A DNA stretch of 15,129 nt from a bacterium (GTDB lineage Bacteria > UBP15 > UBA6099 > JAJRTR01): assembly GCA_024278215.1 (NCBI GenBank), contig JAJRTR010000118.1, forward strand, positions 1-15,129, in the 5' to 3' direction. The stretch's first letter is position 1; every line of letters begins with the position of its first letter. The notes beneath the pieces are model-generated. The model saw only the letters and a list, made by a program, of their open reading frames with translations. It did not search any database and was not told the origin of the DNA. Below, one piece after another: positions 1-7,746 of this stretch. A program made the position numbers and the translations under genes.

Positions 1-1733
1 AGCACGATGTCGGTGCCGCGCCCCGCCATGTTGGTAGCGATAGTAACCTGTCCCTTGCGGCCCGCTTCCGCTACTATTTCCGCTTCACGCTCGTGATGTT
101 TAGCATTGAGAACATTATGAGAGACTCCTTTTCGCAACAGCATCTGGCTGAGCAGTTCGGACTTCTCGACCGATACGGTGCCTACCAGGACCGGCTGGTT
201 GCGTTTGTGGCATTCGACAATATTTTCGACGACAGCTTTATATTTCGCCTTTTGCGTTTTATATATCACATCGGGATAATCGATTCGCGCAAGCGGCAGG
301 TTGGTTGGAATGACCACAACGTCGAGACCGTAAATCTTTGAGAACTCATCTTCCTCTGTTTTCGCTGTTCCGGTCATGCCGGCAAGTTTATCGTACATGC
401 GGAAGTAGTTCTGAAAAGTGATGGAAGCGAGAGTCTGGCTCTCGTGCTCGATTTTTACGCCTTCCTTGGCTTCGATAGACTGGTGGAGCCCCTCGCTGTA
501 GCGCCGCCCGTACATGAGCCGCCCGGTGAATTCATCGACAATGATCACCTGGCCGTCCTTCACTATGTAGTCGCGGTCAGATTTGAAAAGCGTGTATGCT
601 TTAACAGAACTGGCGATGGTGCTGATGATTTCGTTGTAGTGCTGCAACTTCTGATGGTCGCGTTCGGTGGCGGTGGTGGGGTCGAAGTTCTGGCCCCAGT
701 CATAGAGGTCGGGCATATTCAGTTGTTTCGCTATATACTCCTGGCCTTCTTCCGTAAGATTTGCCGTGTGTTCTTTTTCATCAAACTCATAGAGCTCCTC
801 GTTGCCCATGAGTTTTCCGACAGCTTTGTTGACCCTGTAGTATATGCTTACGTCCTGCTCGGCCTGCCCGGAAATAATCAGCGGTGTGCGGGCTTCGTCC
901 ACGAGGATGCTGTCCACTTCGTCGACAATGGCGTAATTGTGTTCGCGCTGTACCATGTGTTCGCGCCTCAGCACCATGTTGTCGCGCAGGTAATCGAATC
1001 CGAATTCATTGTTCGTGCCGTAAGTAATATCGCAGTTGTACGCCTCGCGCCGCTTTACACTGTCCATATCATGCTGGATTACTCCGATGGATAGTCCGAG
1101 CGATTTGTAGATCGAGCCCATCCAGTTACTGTCGCGTTTGGCAAGGTAATCGTTGACTGTGACTACATGCACGCCCTTGCCGCTGAGTGCGTTAAGATAG
1201 ACGGGCATGGTCGATGAAAGAGTTTTTCCTTCACCGGTTTTCATCTCAGCGATATTGCCTTCGTGCAGCACAATGCCGCCTGTGATCTGCACATCGAACG
1301 GTCGCATCCGTGTGCCCCTGACGTCGAGCGCGCGCAATTTGTGGTAAAAGGACGCGGGCAATAGTATGTCTTCTATTTTTTCTCCTTCATTGAGTCTGGC
1401 CTTCACCTCGTGGATGGTTTTCTTTACGTCTTCGTCGCTGATCAGCCTTTTGATCTTGTCGTTCTCCCAGAAAAAAACCGAGCAGTTACCGCCGGGATTG
1501 CAGTGTCTGTCCGCCGCCTCGCGGCAAACCGCGAACGCTTCAGGCAACAGCGAGTCGAGACTTTCGCCCTGTTCGATCCGCTGCCTGAACTCGCCGGTCT
1601 TTTCCCTCAGCGCTTTATCGTCCAGTGAGGCCATCTCATCACTGTGGACATTGACGCGCTGTACTATCTTATCGATTCTGGCAAGCACTTTTTTATTTTC
1701 ATCGAAAAACATCTGAAGGAATTTCTTGATCAT
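1..1733 (-). CDS. secA: Protein translocase ATPase SecA (N-terminal 577 residues; runs off left edge)
   Basis: SecA is the cytosolic motor ATPase that pushes unfolded preproteins through the SecYEG channel. The reading frame stays open from ATG at 1733 to base 1. It shows Walker A ([10 protein letters not shown], about residues 162-171), the segment '[17 protein letters not shown]', '[18 protein letters not shown]', Walker B ([24 protein letters not shown] at 271-274) and, at the left edge, the NBD2 motif '[12 protein letters not shown]'. The C-terminal scaffold, wing and linker lie outside the window. An AGGGA about ten bases upstream supports the start. Relative to E. coli SecA, Walker A and B are both displaced by 62 residues because of an insertion at about residues 77-142, just before the Q motif (FDVQITGG), that resembles the preceding segment (see findings). 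It is the last gene of the minus-strand series, 374 bases after the hydrolase, so it may have its own promoter. Confidence 0.97.
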   Translation of the reverse strand, partial: MIKKFLQMFFDENKKVLARIDKIVQRVNVHSDEMASLDDKALREKTGEFRQRIEQGESLDSLLPEAFAVCREAADRHCNPGGNCSVFFWENDKIKRLISDEDVKKTIHEVKARLNEGEKIEDILLPASFYHKLRALDVRGTRMRPFDVQITGGIVLHEGNIAEMKTGEGKTLSSTMPVYLNALSGKGVHVVTVNDYLAKRDSNWMGSIYKSLGLSIGVIQHDMDSVKRREAYNCDITYGTNNEFGFDYLRDNMVLRREHMVQREHNYAIVDEVDSILVDEARTPLIISGQAEQDVSIYYRVNKAVGKLMGNEELYEFDEKEHTANLTEEGQEYIAKQLNMPDLYDWGQNFDPTTATERDHQKLQHYNEIISTIASSVKAYTLFKSDRDYIVKDGQVIIVDEFTGRLMYGRRYSEGLHQSIEAKEGVKIEHESQTLASITFQNYFRMYDKLAGMTGTAKTEEDEFSKIYGLDVVVIPTNLPLARIDYPDVIYKTQKAKYKAVVENIVECHKRNQPVLVGTVSVEKSELLSQMLLRKGVSHNVLNAKHHEREAEIVAEAGRKGQVTIATNMAGRGTDIV

Positions 1734-2107
1734 AATTATCTGTTCCCTGTTTACATGTCATTGCGCGTGGAAAACAGATACGGGTACCACCCGGAAACGG
1801 CGTTGCCCGCCACTGTTGTCTGCATATTCCCGCTGCAAAATACCATAACCCTTTTTTGTCGCACACCTTTTGCGCGGCGAATGCAATGTTTGTATTGCCG
1901 ACCGCTTCAGTCTTGTTTTAACCCGCATTTGTGAAATATGCGGGTTAAAAGCATTCTCCATCCTGAATTTTCAGTTTATTCTATATCAACGGTCACGCCG
2001 AATTCAATGTTGCACAACTGCCTGTATTATAATATTAAGTTATGAACGGAAAAATGTTCGGAAACAAAGTTTTCTGTAACTGTCCCAACTTATACTCAGT
2101 CGAATTA
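1734..2107. other. 374-base intergenic region upstream of secA
   Basis: No convincing gene is seen here. The stretch separates the alpha/beta hydrolase stop from the secA start and presumably holds the secA promoter and leader. It contains a perfect 13-base inverted repeat (1916-1950) and an AT-rich palindromic TATTATAATA at about 2025-2034 that could serve as a -10 element in either direction. A 67-codon minus-strand frame (1758-1961) ends 24 bases before secA, but it is highly basic, lacks a signal peptide or SecM-like arrest motif, and spans the palindrome, so I do not call it a gene. Confidence 0.6.
1916..1950. repeat. Perfect 13-base inverted repeat upstream of secA
   Basis: The arms TTTTAACCCGCAT (1916-1928) and ATGCGGGTTAAAA (1938-1950) are exact reverse complements with a 9-base spacer. 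On both strands the T-run lies in the 5' arm and the A-run in the 3' arm. That is the reverse of an intrinsic terminator, so an operator for a dimeric regulator or a cruciform is more plausible. It sits about 180 bases upstream of the secA start. Confidence 0.8.
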
Positions 2108-2956
2108 TTACAATACATCATCATTGTTTCGTTCCAGGAAATCACACACGACTTCATTGAAATCGGCAGGTTTTTCATTCATAGGCGAATGCCTTGTTCC
2201 CTTTATTATCACTGTCTCAACGCCGGGATATTTTCCTGCGACAGCGCGGGCGTCTCTCCCGGTAAACATCATGTCGCGATCACCATACACCAGCAAGGCA
2301 GGCAGTCCTTCCACCGGCATATCAGACAGTTCCCAGCGCATCACCGACGACATCAACGCACTCGTCACAGCCAGGTCCGATTTATCAACATGCCTGTTTC
2401 TCTGTGACAGCAGACGACGGGTCGCCCCGGTCACATTCTTCGAGCTCATATTCAATGTGAGCGTGTAGAAATTCAACAACGCTTCATTCTCAATAAGCGG
2501 TGCCGCAACAGGCAACAGTAAAGAAAGTAATGGAACAAGCGGCTTAAGCAGAATATTCGAGCCCAGCATCACAGGCGTCGAAACAGCAATTATCGCTTCT
2601 ATCCGCTGCGGGTAACGGGAAAGCATGTCGAATGCGATTATGCCGCCGAATGAATGGCCTGCGACTATGAACGAGGCATCCGCTCCGAGTTCGGCATTCG
2701 CCACGGCAAGAACGTCGTCCGCCGCGTCGGCTATAGTGACATTGCGCGGATCATCCGCCGTAGACCTGCCGCAACCGCGAATATCCGGCGCTATGCAAGT
2801 GTACCTGTCTGAGAATTCCTCAAACTGGAATCCGAAATCGATGCTGTTGGACATAATGCCGTGTATCATCACCAGTGCCGGGCCTGCCCCGGACTTCAGA
2901 TACGAAATCTTCGCGCCGGGCACATTCAGTTCTTTTGTTTCCGCAAAGTCAGTCAT
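2108..2956 (-). CDS. Alpha/beta hydrolase (esterase/lipase-like)
   Basis: A 282-residue single-domain alpha/beta hydrolase of usual length. The catalytic set is readable: oxyanion segment 'VMIHGIMSNS' (29-38), nucleophile elbow AGHSFGG with Ser102, acid in 'LLVYGDRD' (Asp226) and His256 in 'KGTRHSPMNEKP'. 'APDIRGCGRS' (57-65) is the usual loop after strand 4. A helical, hydrophobic lid-like insertion lies at about 130-175. No signal peptide is seen, so it is probably cytosolic. The substrate cannot be told: the family includes esterases, haloalkane dehalogenases, epoxide hydrolases and peptidases. It starts 48 bases after the SRPBCC gene stop and is likely co-transcribed. The SD is weak (GGAAA, about eight bases upstream). 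Confidence 0.88.
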   Translation of the reverse strand: MTDFAETKELNVPGAKISYLKSGAGPALVMIHGIMSNSIDFGFQFEEFSDRYTCIAPDIRGCGRSTADDPRNVTIADAADDVLAVANAELGADASFIVAGHSFGGIIAFDMLSRYPQRIEAIIAVSTPVMLGSNILLKPLVPLLSLLLPVAAPLIENEALLNFYTLTLNMSSKNVTGATRRLLSQRNRHVDKSDLAVTSALMSSVMRWELSDMPVEGLPALLVYGDRDMMFTGRDARAVAGKYPGVETVIIKGTRHSPMNEKPADFNEVVCDFLERNNDDVL

Positions 2957-3004
2957 AATAATTTCCGGTGCAACTTACCCGGCTTCAACCCGGTCGAGCG
3001 GCAT

Positions 3005-3505
3005 TCACACTTCTCCGTTTATAATCAACTGTGCCATCCGGTCGATTGTGCGGAATTCTTTTTCCATACTTTTTTTGAACCCGGACGCCATAGTTTTCTC
3101 AATCGCATCGCCGATGAAAGGAACTTTCACTTTGATAGTGCAATCGATGTTCCGTTCAGTTTTGCCGCCTTTAGACTTATAGCTTGTGATACCCTTCCAC
3201 ACAAGCTTCTTTTTCGCCTTTGACTTCATTTCCCATTCCACCTGTTTCTTTTCCTTGTCCCACACTGCTGTCTCGACAAAGCTGAACATGTCGGGCGGAA
3301 GCATCTTACGCACGGCGGCAGGCGTTTTCGACATATCGACATCGAACGGCCTTGTGGTTTTTACTGTCTTGTCGTCTTCGTCGACTTCGGTAAAGTTCAG
3401 CTTCTTGAGTCCGTCGATCCTGTCGATATGATCGTATCGTTCGTCTTTCGCCCGCAGCACGATATCCAGCGGCGCGTCAAATTCCTGGGTCATCTTTACT
3501 CTCAT
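3005..3505 (-). CDS. SRPBCC/START-fold protein, DUF2505-like
   Basis: A 166-residue protein whose layout suggests a helix-grip (SRPBCC) fold. It opens with 'MRVKMTQEFDAPLDIVLRAK', which resembles the 'eFdap.e.V...l.d..y' start of DUF2505 and polyketide-cyclase-like families. A middle block of alternating charged strands (about 85-130) follows, then a long C-terminal helix with 'FIGDAIEKTMASGFKKSMEKE'. Such folds bind hydrophobic ligands or lipids, but no ligand can be named. It is lysine-rich with no membrane segment or signal peptide. The start is well supported by GGGAGGA a few bases upstream. It follows xseB by 118 bases and precedes the hydrolase; pairing of a lipid-binding-type fold with a hydrolase hints at, but does not prove, a shared small-molecule substrate. 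Confidence 0.68.
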   Translation of the reverse strand: MRVKMTQEFDAPLDIVLRAKDERYDHIDRIDGLKKLNFTEVDEDDKTVKTTRPFDVDMSKTPAAVRKMLPPDMFSFVETAVWDKEKKQVEWEMKSKAKKKLVWKGITSYKSKGGKTERNIDCTIKVKVPFIGDAIEKTMASGFKKSMEKEFRTIDRMAQLIINGEV

Positions 3506-3623
3506 TTTTCATCCTCCCGAATAGCGTTTCGGTGCCCCGTCCCTGCAACATCATTGCCGGTATGCAGCACACGTTCCGCCTGTGACCGGCCCTGTAATGC
3601 TTCATATTCCCCGGTCGCGCACA

Positions 3624-3851
3624 TCATACTTCAGGCATGAACGGCTCTGTCACATCCGGTTCGTCGATGAGTTTGTTTATGCGCAGTTCCGCCTCATCAA
3701 GTGTTTTTCGGCAGTCTTTGATAAGCTTCATGCCTTCCTCGAACTGCCTGATAGTGTCTTCGAGGCCGAGTTCGCCCTTTTCCACTTTTTCTACTATACC
3801 TTCGAGTTTTTCGAGTTTTTCTTCAAACGCCGGTTCTTTTTTCTTTGCCAT
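3624..3851 (-). CDS. xseB: Exodeoxyribonuclease VII small subunit XseB
   Basis: XseB binds XseA and is needed for the activity of exonuclease VII, which degrades single-stranded DNA to short oligonucleotides in repair. The 75-residue length and sequence fit: 'AFEEKLEKLEGIVEKVEKGE' (8-27), then 'LGLEDTIRQFEEGMKLIKDC' (28-47), giving the antiparallel helical hairpin typical of the family, and a short acidic tail. It lies 110 bases downstream of xseA on the same strand. The SD (GGTGA) is weak. A small hairpin, gcaaaaa/tttttgc (3880-3896), lies in the xseA-xseB gap and may modulate expression. Confidence 0.95.
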   Translation of the reverse strand: MAKKKEPAFEEKLEKLEGIVEKVEKGELGLEDTIRQFEEGMKLIKDCRKTLDEAELRINKLIDEPDVTEPFMPEV

Positions 3852-3961
3852 TTGTCACCATTCAGTAAAAGTTAGATTTGCAAAAAGTGTTTTTGCTTCG
3901 AGACGCCGCGAGCCGACATATTATGGAATCAGCGCGCGGGTTTTCACGGGCCGCGTGGTTT

Positions 3962-5230
3962 TTAATCGAAATCCAGCGCGCCCTGCGATTCATTCGCCTT
4001 GAGGTCGGCCCTTGTGAGTATATCGCCGTCGCCGAGTGAAACATTCAGCAGTTGGCCGTTCTTTACAGATTTTACAGACCTTATGATTTTTCCGGTCCGC
4101 GCGTCGCGCGTCACGGAATAGCCTCTTTGCAACACTCGCTTCGGGTCCAGTCCGTTCAATTGCTTGCCGAGCGACTCGATACGTTCGCGCAGTGATCTGC
4201 AATCATACACCAACTGCTTTTTCGCCACATTCATGAGGTCGTCGAGATACTGCCTTTTCCGGTCGATCTCGTCCAGCAGCCGCCTGTAAGATACCGTGGC
4301 GGAGACAGTATCTATACGGGTATTGAAATAGCGTATAGAGTCCTTTGTGATGCGAAGCAGCCTGTTTTCGACGTTGTTGAGACCTGCGACAAGTTCGGTG
4401 AGGTCGGGTACGGACACTTCCGCCGCCGCGGATGGAGTCGGCGCGCGCAGGTCGGACACGAAATCGGCAATCGTGAAATCCGTCTCATGCCCGACACCGG
4501 ATATAATCGGCACCGTACATGCCGCGATGTCGCGCGCGAGCGACTCGTCGTTGAAACCCCACAGGTCTTCTATCGAGCCGCCGCCGCGAACTATCAGAAT
4601 AGTGTCGAGGCGCGGCAGTTGCGCTGCCTTGGCGAGTGCTGCCCGAATACTCGCGGGCGCGGCGTCGCCCTGCACCACCGCCGGCGCTATCGTCACTTCG
4701 ACAGCCGGGTAACGCCGCGAGATAACATTTATGACATCACGCACCGCGGCTCCCGTCGGCGATGTGACAACCGCTATCCTTTTCGGGAACTTCGGTATCT
4801 CACTCTTGCGTTCACTATCGAACAAACCCTCGGCGGCAAGTTTCTTTTTCAGTTTCTCGAATTCGAGGAACAGCGCGCCCATACCGGCCGGCTGCATATA
4901 CCTGATGTATAGCTGATATTCGCCCCGCTTCTCATAAACGCTCACGCTGCCGTAGGCCAGCACCTCGGCGCCCGCCTTCGGCTTCTCGCGCAGTGTTCCC
5001 GCGAAACGACTGAACATCACACACCGAATTTGCGCGTTCTTATCCTTCAGCGAAAAGTACATGTGGCCGGAAGCATGATGCGTGAAGTTTGATATTTCGC
5101 CCTTTATCCAGACATCGTTGAGTCCTGGATCAGACTCGATATTTCTCTTCACATGCCTGTTGACGTCAGTGACAGTGAGAACATTTTCCGGTTCTGAGCC
5201 GGCTGCTGATTTCCGGTTGGAATAATCCAT
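3962..5230 (-). CDS. xseA: Exodeoxyribonuclease VII large subunit XseA
   Basis: Catalytic subunit of exonuclease VII. From the ATG at 5230 the protein has 422 residues, normal for the family. The N-terminal OB-fold is clear (about 15-115: 'VWIKGEISNFTHHASGHMYF', 'SLKDKNAQIRCVMF'). The nuclease domain follows with 'IAVVTSPTGAAVRDVINVIS' (152-171), 'ILIVRGGGSIEDLWGFN' (211-227) and 'GVGHETDFTIADFVSDLRAP' (245-264), the expected Asp and His-x-x-Asp region. A coiled-coil stretch (about 290-375) and a C-terminal segment with 'RGYSVTRDARTGKIIRSV' complete it. A TTG at 5260 would add ten residues, but neither start has a strong SD; I prefer the ATG because homologues begin shortly before 'LTVTDVNRHVK'. 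It follows nusB by 81 bases, a common nusB-xseA-xseB order. Confidence 0.96.
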   Translation of the reverse strand: MDYSNRKSAAGSEPENVLTVTDVNRHVKRNIESDPGLNDVWIKGEISNFTHHASGHMYFSLKDKNAQIRCVMFSRFAGTLREKPKAGAEVLAYGSVSVYEKRGEYQLYIRYMQPAGMGALFLEFEKLKKKLAAEGLFDSERKSEIPKFPKRIAVVTSPTGAAVRDVINVISRRYPAVEVTIAPAVVQGDAAPASIRAALAKAAQLPRLDTILIVRGGGSIEDLWGFNDESLARDIAACTVPIISGVGHETDFTIADFVSDLRAPTPSAAAEVSVPDLTELVAGLNNVENRLLRITKDSIRYFNTRIDTVSATVSYRRLLDEIDRKRQYLDDLMNVAKKQLVYDCRSLRERIESLGKQLNGLDPKRVLQRGYSVTRDARTGKIIRSVKSVKNGQLLNVSLGDGDILTRADLKANESQGALDFD

Positions 5231-5311
5231 TTTATATCTGTGATTTTCTGTGTAAAACAATTTCGGAACACGTTATTACGATCCGGGGGCCGACGGAATA
5301 TCTATCCGGTT

Positions 5312-5758
5312 TCAACTTTCGGCGTTGCCGACCGGCATATCTTCATCCGAACAAACGCCCGGCTCCTCGCGGCAGAACTTTCCAAGGATACCGTTGATAA
5401 ACTTCGCCGCGTGTTCCATTCCGTATCTTTTAGCGAGTCGGACCGCTTCGTTTATCGACACACTTATCGGAATGTCGTCCGCGAAAAGAATTTCACCCAC
5501 GGCAAGCCTCAGAATCGAACGATCGACCTTGCCGAGCCTGTGCAGGTCCCAGTCGATGGAATATCTGCGGATGATTTCATCAATCTTTTCCTGGTTGATC
5601 ATCACATAATTCACGACACGTTCGAGATATAACTGATCGCGCTCGGCGAGTCCTTCCTCGAGCGCCCGCTCGCGCATAACATGCTCGAGGCCGTCTTTGC
5701 CTGTATCAAGTTGAAAAAGGGATTGCATGGCCACGAGACGCGCCTTGTTGCGAGACAT
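5312..5758 (-). CDS. nusB: Transcription antitermination protein NusB
   Basis: NusB pairs with NusE (ribosomal protein S10) on boxA RNA to prevent premature termination, chiefly in rRNA operons. The 148-residue all-helical protein has the family landmarks: 'RNKARLVAMQSLFQLD' (3-18), 'DWDLHRLGKVDRSILRLAVG' (69-88) and 'PISVSINEAVRLAKRYG' (97-113) followed by 'AAKFINGILGKF'. The C-terminal tail (about 130-148), acidic and cysteine-containing, is a little longer than usual. Its SD (GGAAG) is embedded in the last codons of the upstream small membrane protein gene, six bases away, suggesting translational coupling. Confidence 0.96.
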   Translation of the reverse strand: MSRNKARLVAMQSLFQLDTGKDGLEHVMRERALEEGLAERDQLYLERVVNYVMINQEKIDEIIRRYSIDWDLHRLGKVDRSILRLAVGEILFADDIPISVSINEAVRLAKRYGMEHAAKFINGILGKFCREEPGVCSDEDMPVGNAES

Positions 5759-5764
5759 ATTGAA

Positions 5765-5971
5765 TTACTTCCCAAAATAATTATTTAATATCCTTTTGAT
5801 AATCTCCGGATCATCGACTGCGTATCCGATAAAGAAACCCAGCACGGCGAGAAATATTACAAACAGCGTCTTGAAAAAACCAAGCGTCAGGAACAGGACT
5901 CCGAAAACGGCGAAAACTATTGCCATAAATATTTTCCCGATATTATTTTTCATAAAATCGTTCCGGTTCAT
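5765..5971 (-). CDS. Small two-helix membrane protein (DUF2273-like) of the Asp23/AmaP cluster
   Basis: A 68-residue protein with two hydrophobic segments (about 11-32 and 34-51) separated by 'FFK', ending in a short charged tail 'DDPEIIKRILNNYFGK'. Small integral membrane proteins of the DUF2273 type are known beside asp23/amaP in Firmicutes, and the layout here matches; I assign it by context plus topology rather than by a distinctive motif. The ATG at 5971 begins one base after the amaP stop (TGA-T-ATG). An in-frame longer start at 6043 would overlap amaP and is unlikely; an internal ATG at 5953 is possible. It probably acts with AmaP at the cytoplasmic membrane. Confidence 0.78.
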   Translation of the reverse strand: MNRNDFMKNNIGKIFMAIVFAVFGVLFLTLGFFKTLFVIFLAVLGFFIGYAVDDPEIIKRILNNYFGK

Positions 5972-5972
5972 A

Positions 5973-6539
5973 TCAGTCCGGTTTCTCCAGCCCGGTCGGT
6001 TCCGGGACCACCGCTCCGGCGGCGGCTGAAGCCTGGATGTCAAGCGCGTCTATTGTTATTCCGAGACTCTCGCTGAAATAGTTTCTTATTTTTCTGTTCA
6101 GTTCGACGCTGTAGTCCTTCAGATTGGTGTTTGCCATGTCGACTTCAATTTTCAGAGCGATGCGCAGAGCGTCATTCTGCGGTTTGACATTCAGCGCCTC
6201 GACAACCGCCTGCGGAAGCATCCCGCCCGCGATGTCCTCGATGAGCTTTCTGATAGTCGCGCCGGAGACAGAGAGGGTCCCCTCGCTGTCGCGCCGGATA
6301 ACATAAGTTTTGTCGCCTTTCGACGCGGCGAAAAGTATGCGCAGGAAAAAAAGAAAAACGACAAAAAGCGCGACCGCGCCGATTGCGACTCTGCCTGTCG
6401 TCGTCTCGAGCAGGGTGTTCGCTTCCGACATTGCATAATAAAAAACGTCGGGTTCGATAACGACATATATTACGCCGCACGCGGCGCATAAAACCGCGAG
6501 ATCGAAAAGAAGGCTTATTAGTGATGAAAGAACCTTCAT
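5973..6539 (-). CDS. amaP: Alkaline shock response membrane anchor protein AmaP
   Basis: AmaP anchors Asp23 to the membrane in Staphylococcus aureus. The 188-residue product has two N-terminal membrane helices (about 7-28 and 49-71) joined by a loop containing 'IEPDVFYYAMSEAN'. A cytosolic alpha/beta domain (75-170) follows that resembles Asp23 itself ('LSVSGATIRKLIEDIAG', 'ALRIALKIEVDMAN', 'RKIRNYFSESLGITIDALDI'). The tail is alanine/proline rich. The start ATG (6539) abuts the asp23 stop (TAA), implying coupled translation with its partner. Confidence 0.9.
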   Translation of the reverse strand: MKVLSSLISLLFDLAVLCAACGVIYVVIEPDVFYYAMSEANTLLETTTGRVAIGAVALFVVFLFFLRILFAASKGDKTYVIRRDSEGTLSVSGATIRKLIEDIAGGMLPQAVVEALNVKPQNDALRIALKIEVDMANTNLKDYSVELNRKIRNYFSESLGITIDALDIQASAAAGAVVPEPTGLEKPD

Positions 6540-6926
6540 TTAATCCTCTGTTTTCGGGGCGACCAGGAGATTCTCGGGCAGCCTGATGTCGGCAATGTGA
6601 ATATTCACGCCGCTGACAGCTTTTCCAGTGATCGACTCGATCTTCGTTTTGACAATTTCCTGAGCCTTTCGCGCAACGTCGGTAACTTTGACATCGTAGT
6701 CGATTATAATATCGAGATCGATTGAGAAAGAATCGTTTTCATTATCCCTGTCGACCCTGATGCCTGCCGAGAACTTCTTCTTTCCGGTCGTCGCCTGCCT
6801 GATGTCCTCGAAAAGGCCACCTTTCATTCCGGCTATTCCGGGTATCTCGCTTACCGCTATCCCCGCTATTGTGCCGATAACTTCGTCCGATATTTCTATC
6901 CTGCCGATTTCAGCGTCTGTCGCCAT
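6540..6926 (-). CDS. Asp23/Gls24 family envelope stress protein
   Basis: A 128-residue Asp23 (DUF322) protein. Landmarks are 'GRIEISDEVIGTIAGIAVSE' (8-27) followed by 'IPGIAGMKGG', and a second half with 'SIDLDIIIDYDVKVTDVARK' (68-87), 'AQEIVKTKIESITGKAV' and the family's closing strand 'VSGVNIHIADI' (104-114). In staphylococci Asp23 is an abundant membrane-associated cell-envelope homeostasis protein held by AmaP; the same role here is inferred from the next two genes. GGAGG about eight bases upstream fixes the start. It lies 92 bases downstream of efp; an AT-rich TATAAT at 6980-6985 (minus) in that gap could give an extra promoter. Confidence 0.93.
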   Translation of the reverse strand: MATDAEIGRIEISDEVIGTIAGIAVSEIPGIAGMKGGLFEDIRQATTGKKKFSAGIRVDRDNENDSFSIDLDIIIDYDVKVTDVARKAQEIVKTKIESITGKAVSGVNIHIADIRLPENLLVAPKTED

Positions 6927-7018
6927 TGCCGTCCTCCGATCAATTACACATCACAACATCTGATGAAAACCTGTATATAATTATAACATGACATCCTTTG
7001 AATCTACCGCCGGGACTG

Positions 7019-7588
7019 CTATTTGTTCGCGCGTTCTATATACCTGTTGGCCCGTGTGTCGATGCGGATAACTTCGCCGCTCTCGATGAACAGGGGAACC
7101 TGCACGACCGCGCCGGTTACGAGTTCGGCGTTCTTCGTAGCGCCCGAAACAGTGTTTCCCTTCTCGCCGGGTTCCGTATACTTGATCTCTATTTCCATGT
7201 GCTGCGGCAGCTCGATGCCGAGTATCTCATCGCCATTGAACTGAACATCTATCGTCATATTTTCAAGCAGATAATTGACCCTTTCGCCGAGCATATCCTT
7301 ACTTATGCTCACCTGTTCATAAGTTTTCTGATCCATGAACACGTAATCGTCGCCGTCCTGATAAAGATACTCCATTTTACGTTGATCGAGACGCAGTTGC
7401 TCGACTTTCTCACCGGCCCTGAACGTTTTATCGACAACAGCGCCGGTGCGCACATTTCGTATCTTCGTCCTTACGAACGCGGGCCCTTTCCCCGGTTTCA
7501 CATGCTGGAATTCAATGACCTGCTGAATCTCGCCATCATATTTGAAATACATGCCGTTCCTGAAATCATTAGTTGTTATCAAGCGCAT
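7019..7588 (-). CDS. efp: Translation elongation factor P
   Basis: EF-P binds between the P and E sites of the ribosome and relieves stalling at consecutive prolines. The 189-residue length is standard. The N-terminal KOW-like domain carries the tip loop 'HVKPGKGPAF' with Lys34 at the position modified in many bacteria (beta-lysylation or other). The OB domains show 'DQKTYEQVSISKDMLG' and the C-terminal signature region 'ATKNAELVTGAVVQVPLFIE'. GGGAGGA directly upstream fixes the ATG at 7588; an in-frame ATG at 7624 would add twelve atypical residues and overlaps the likely promoter. No epmA, epmB or ymfI-like modification gene is in the window. It is the first gene of the minus-strand housekeeping operon. 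Confidence 0.97.
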   Translation of the reverse strand: MRLITTNDFRNGMYFKYDGEIQQVIEFQHVKPGKGPAFVRTKIRNVRTGAVVDKTFRAGEKVEQLRLDQRKMEYLYQDGDDYVFMDQKTYEQVSISKDMLGERVNYLLENMTIDVQFNGDEILGIELPQHMEIEIKYTEPGEKGNTVSGATKNAELVTGAVVQVPLFIESGEVIRIDTRANRYIERANK

Positions 7589-7623
7589 ATCCTCCCATAA
7601 AGACCATATTACAATAGTTACCA

Positions 7624-7629
7624 ATTATA
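7624..7629 (-). promoter_or_regulatory. Probable -10 element for the efp-led operon
   Basis: On the minus strand a perfect TATAAT lies at 7629-7624, about 36 bases before the efp start codon, giving a leader of roughly 30 bases that contains the strong GGGAGG. The hexamer 17 bases upstream (AAATCA) is a poor -35 match, so this rests on the -10 and on its position. Confidence 0.4.
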
Positions 7630-7746
7630 TAAGTTAACGTATTTTATGATTTTTGGGAAGGATTAAAGATTCTTAAGGGCAATTTCCCGACAATAGTATT
7701 GGCGCGAAAAACTTTTTTCGTGAAAGCGGATGTCAAGTGGAGATGA

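Noticed and set aside
444-1094. 216-codon plus-strand frame
   Set aside because: It is antisense to secA, which is fully readable here with strong motifs; composition is that of an opposite-strand shadow.
1916-1950. Perfect inverted repeat read as an intrinsic terminator
   Set aside because: The T-run is on the 5' side and the A-run on the 3' side on both strands, so no U-tract would follow the stem.
1758-1961. 67-codon minus-strand frame ending 24 bases before secA, considered as a SecM-like arrest leader
   Set aside because: It lacks a signal peptide or membrane segment, has no recognisable arrest motif, is very basic, and overlaps the palindrome at 1916-1950.
7589-7624. Upstream in-frame ATG at 7624 as the efp start
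   Set aside because: The extra residues MVTIVIWSLWED are atypical for EF-P, the ATG at 7588 has a strong GGGAGG, and 7624 overlaps the likely -10 element.
7705-7720. cgaaaaa/tttttcg hairpin read as a terminator
   Set aside because: The stem is nearly all A-T with a loop of two to four bases and there is no upstream gene on the plus strand to terminate.
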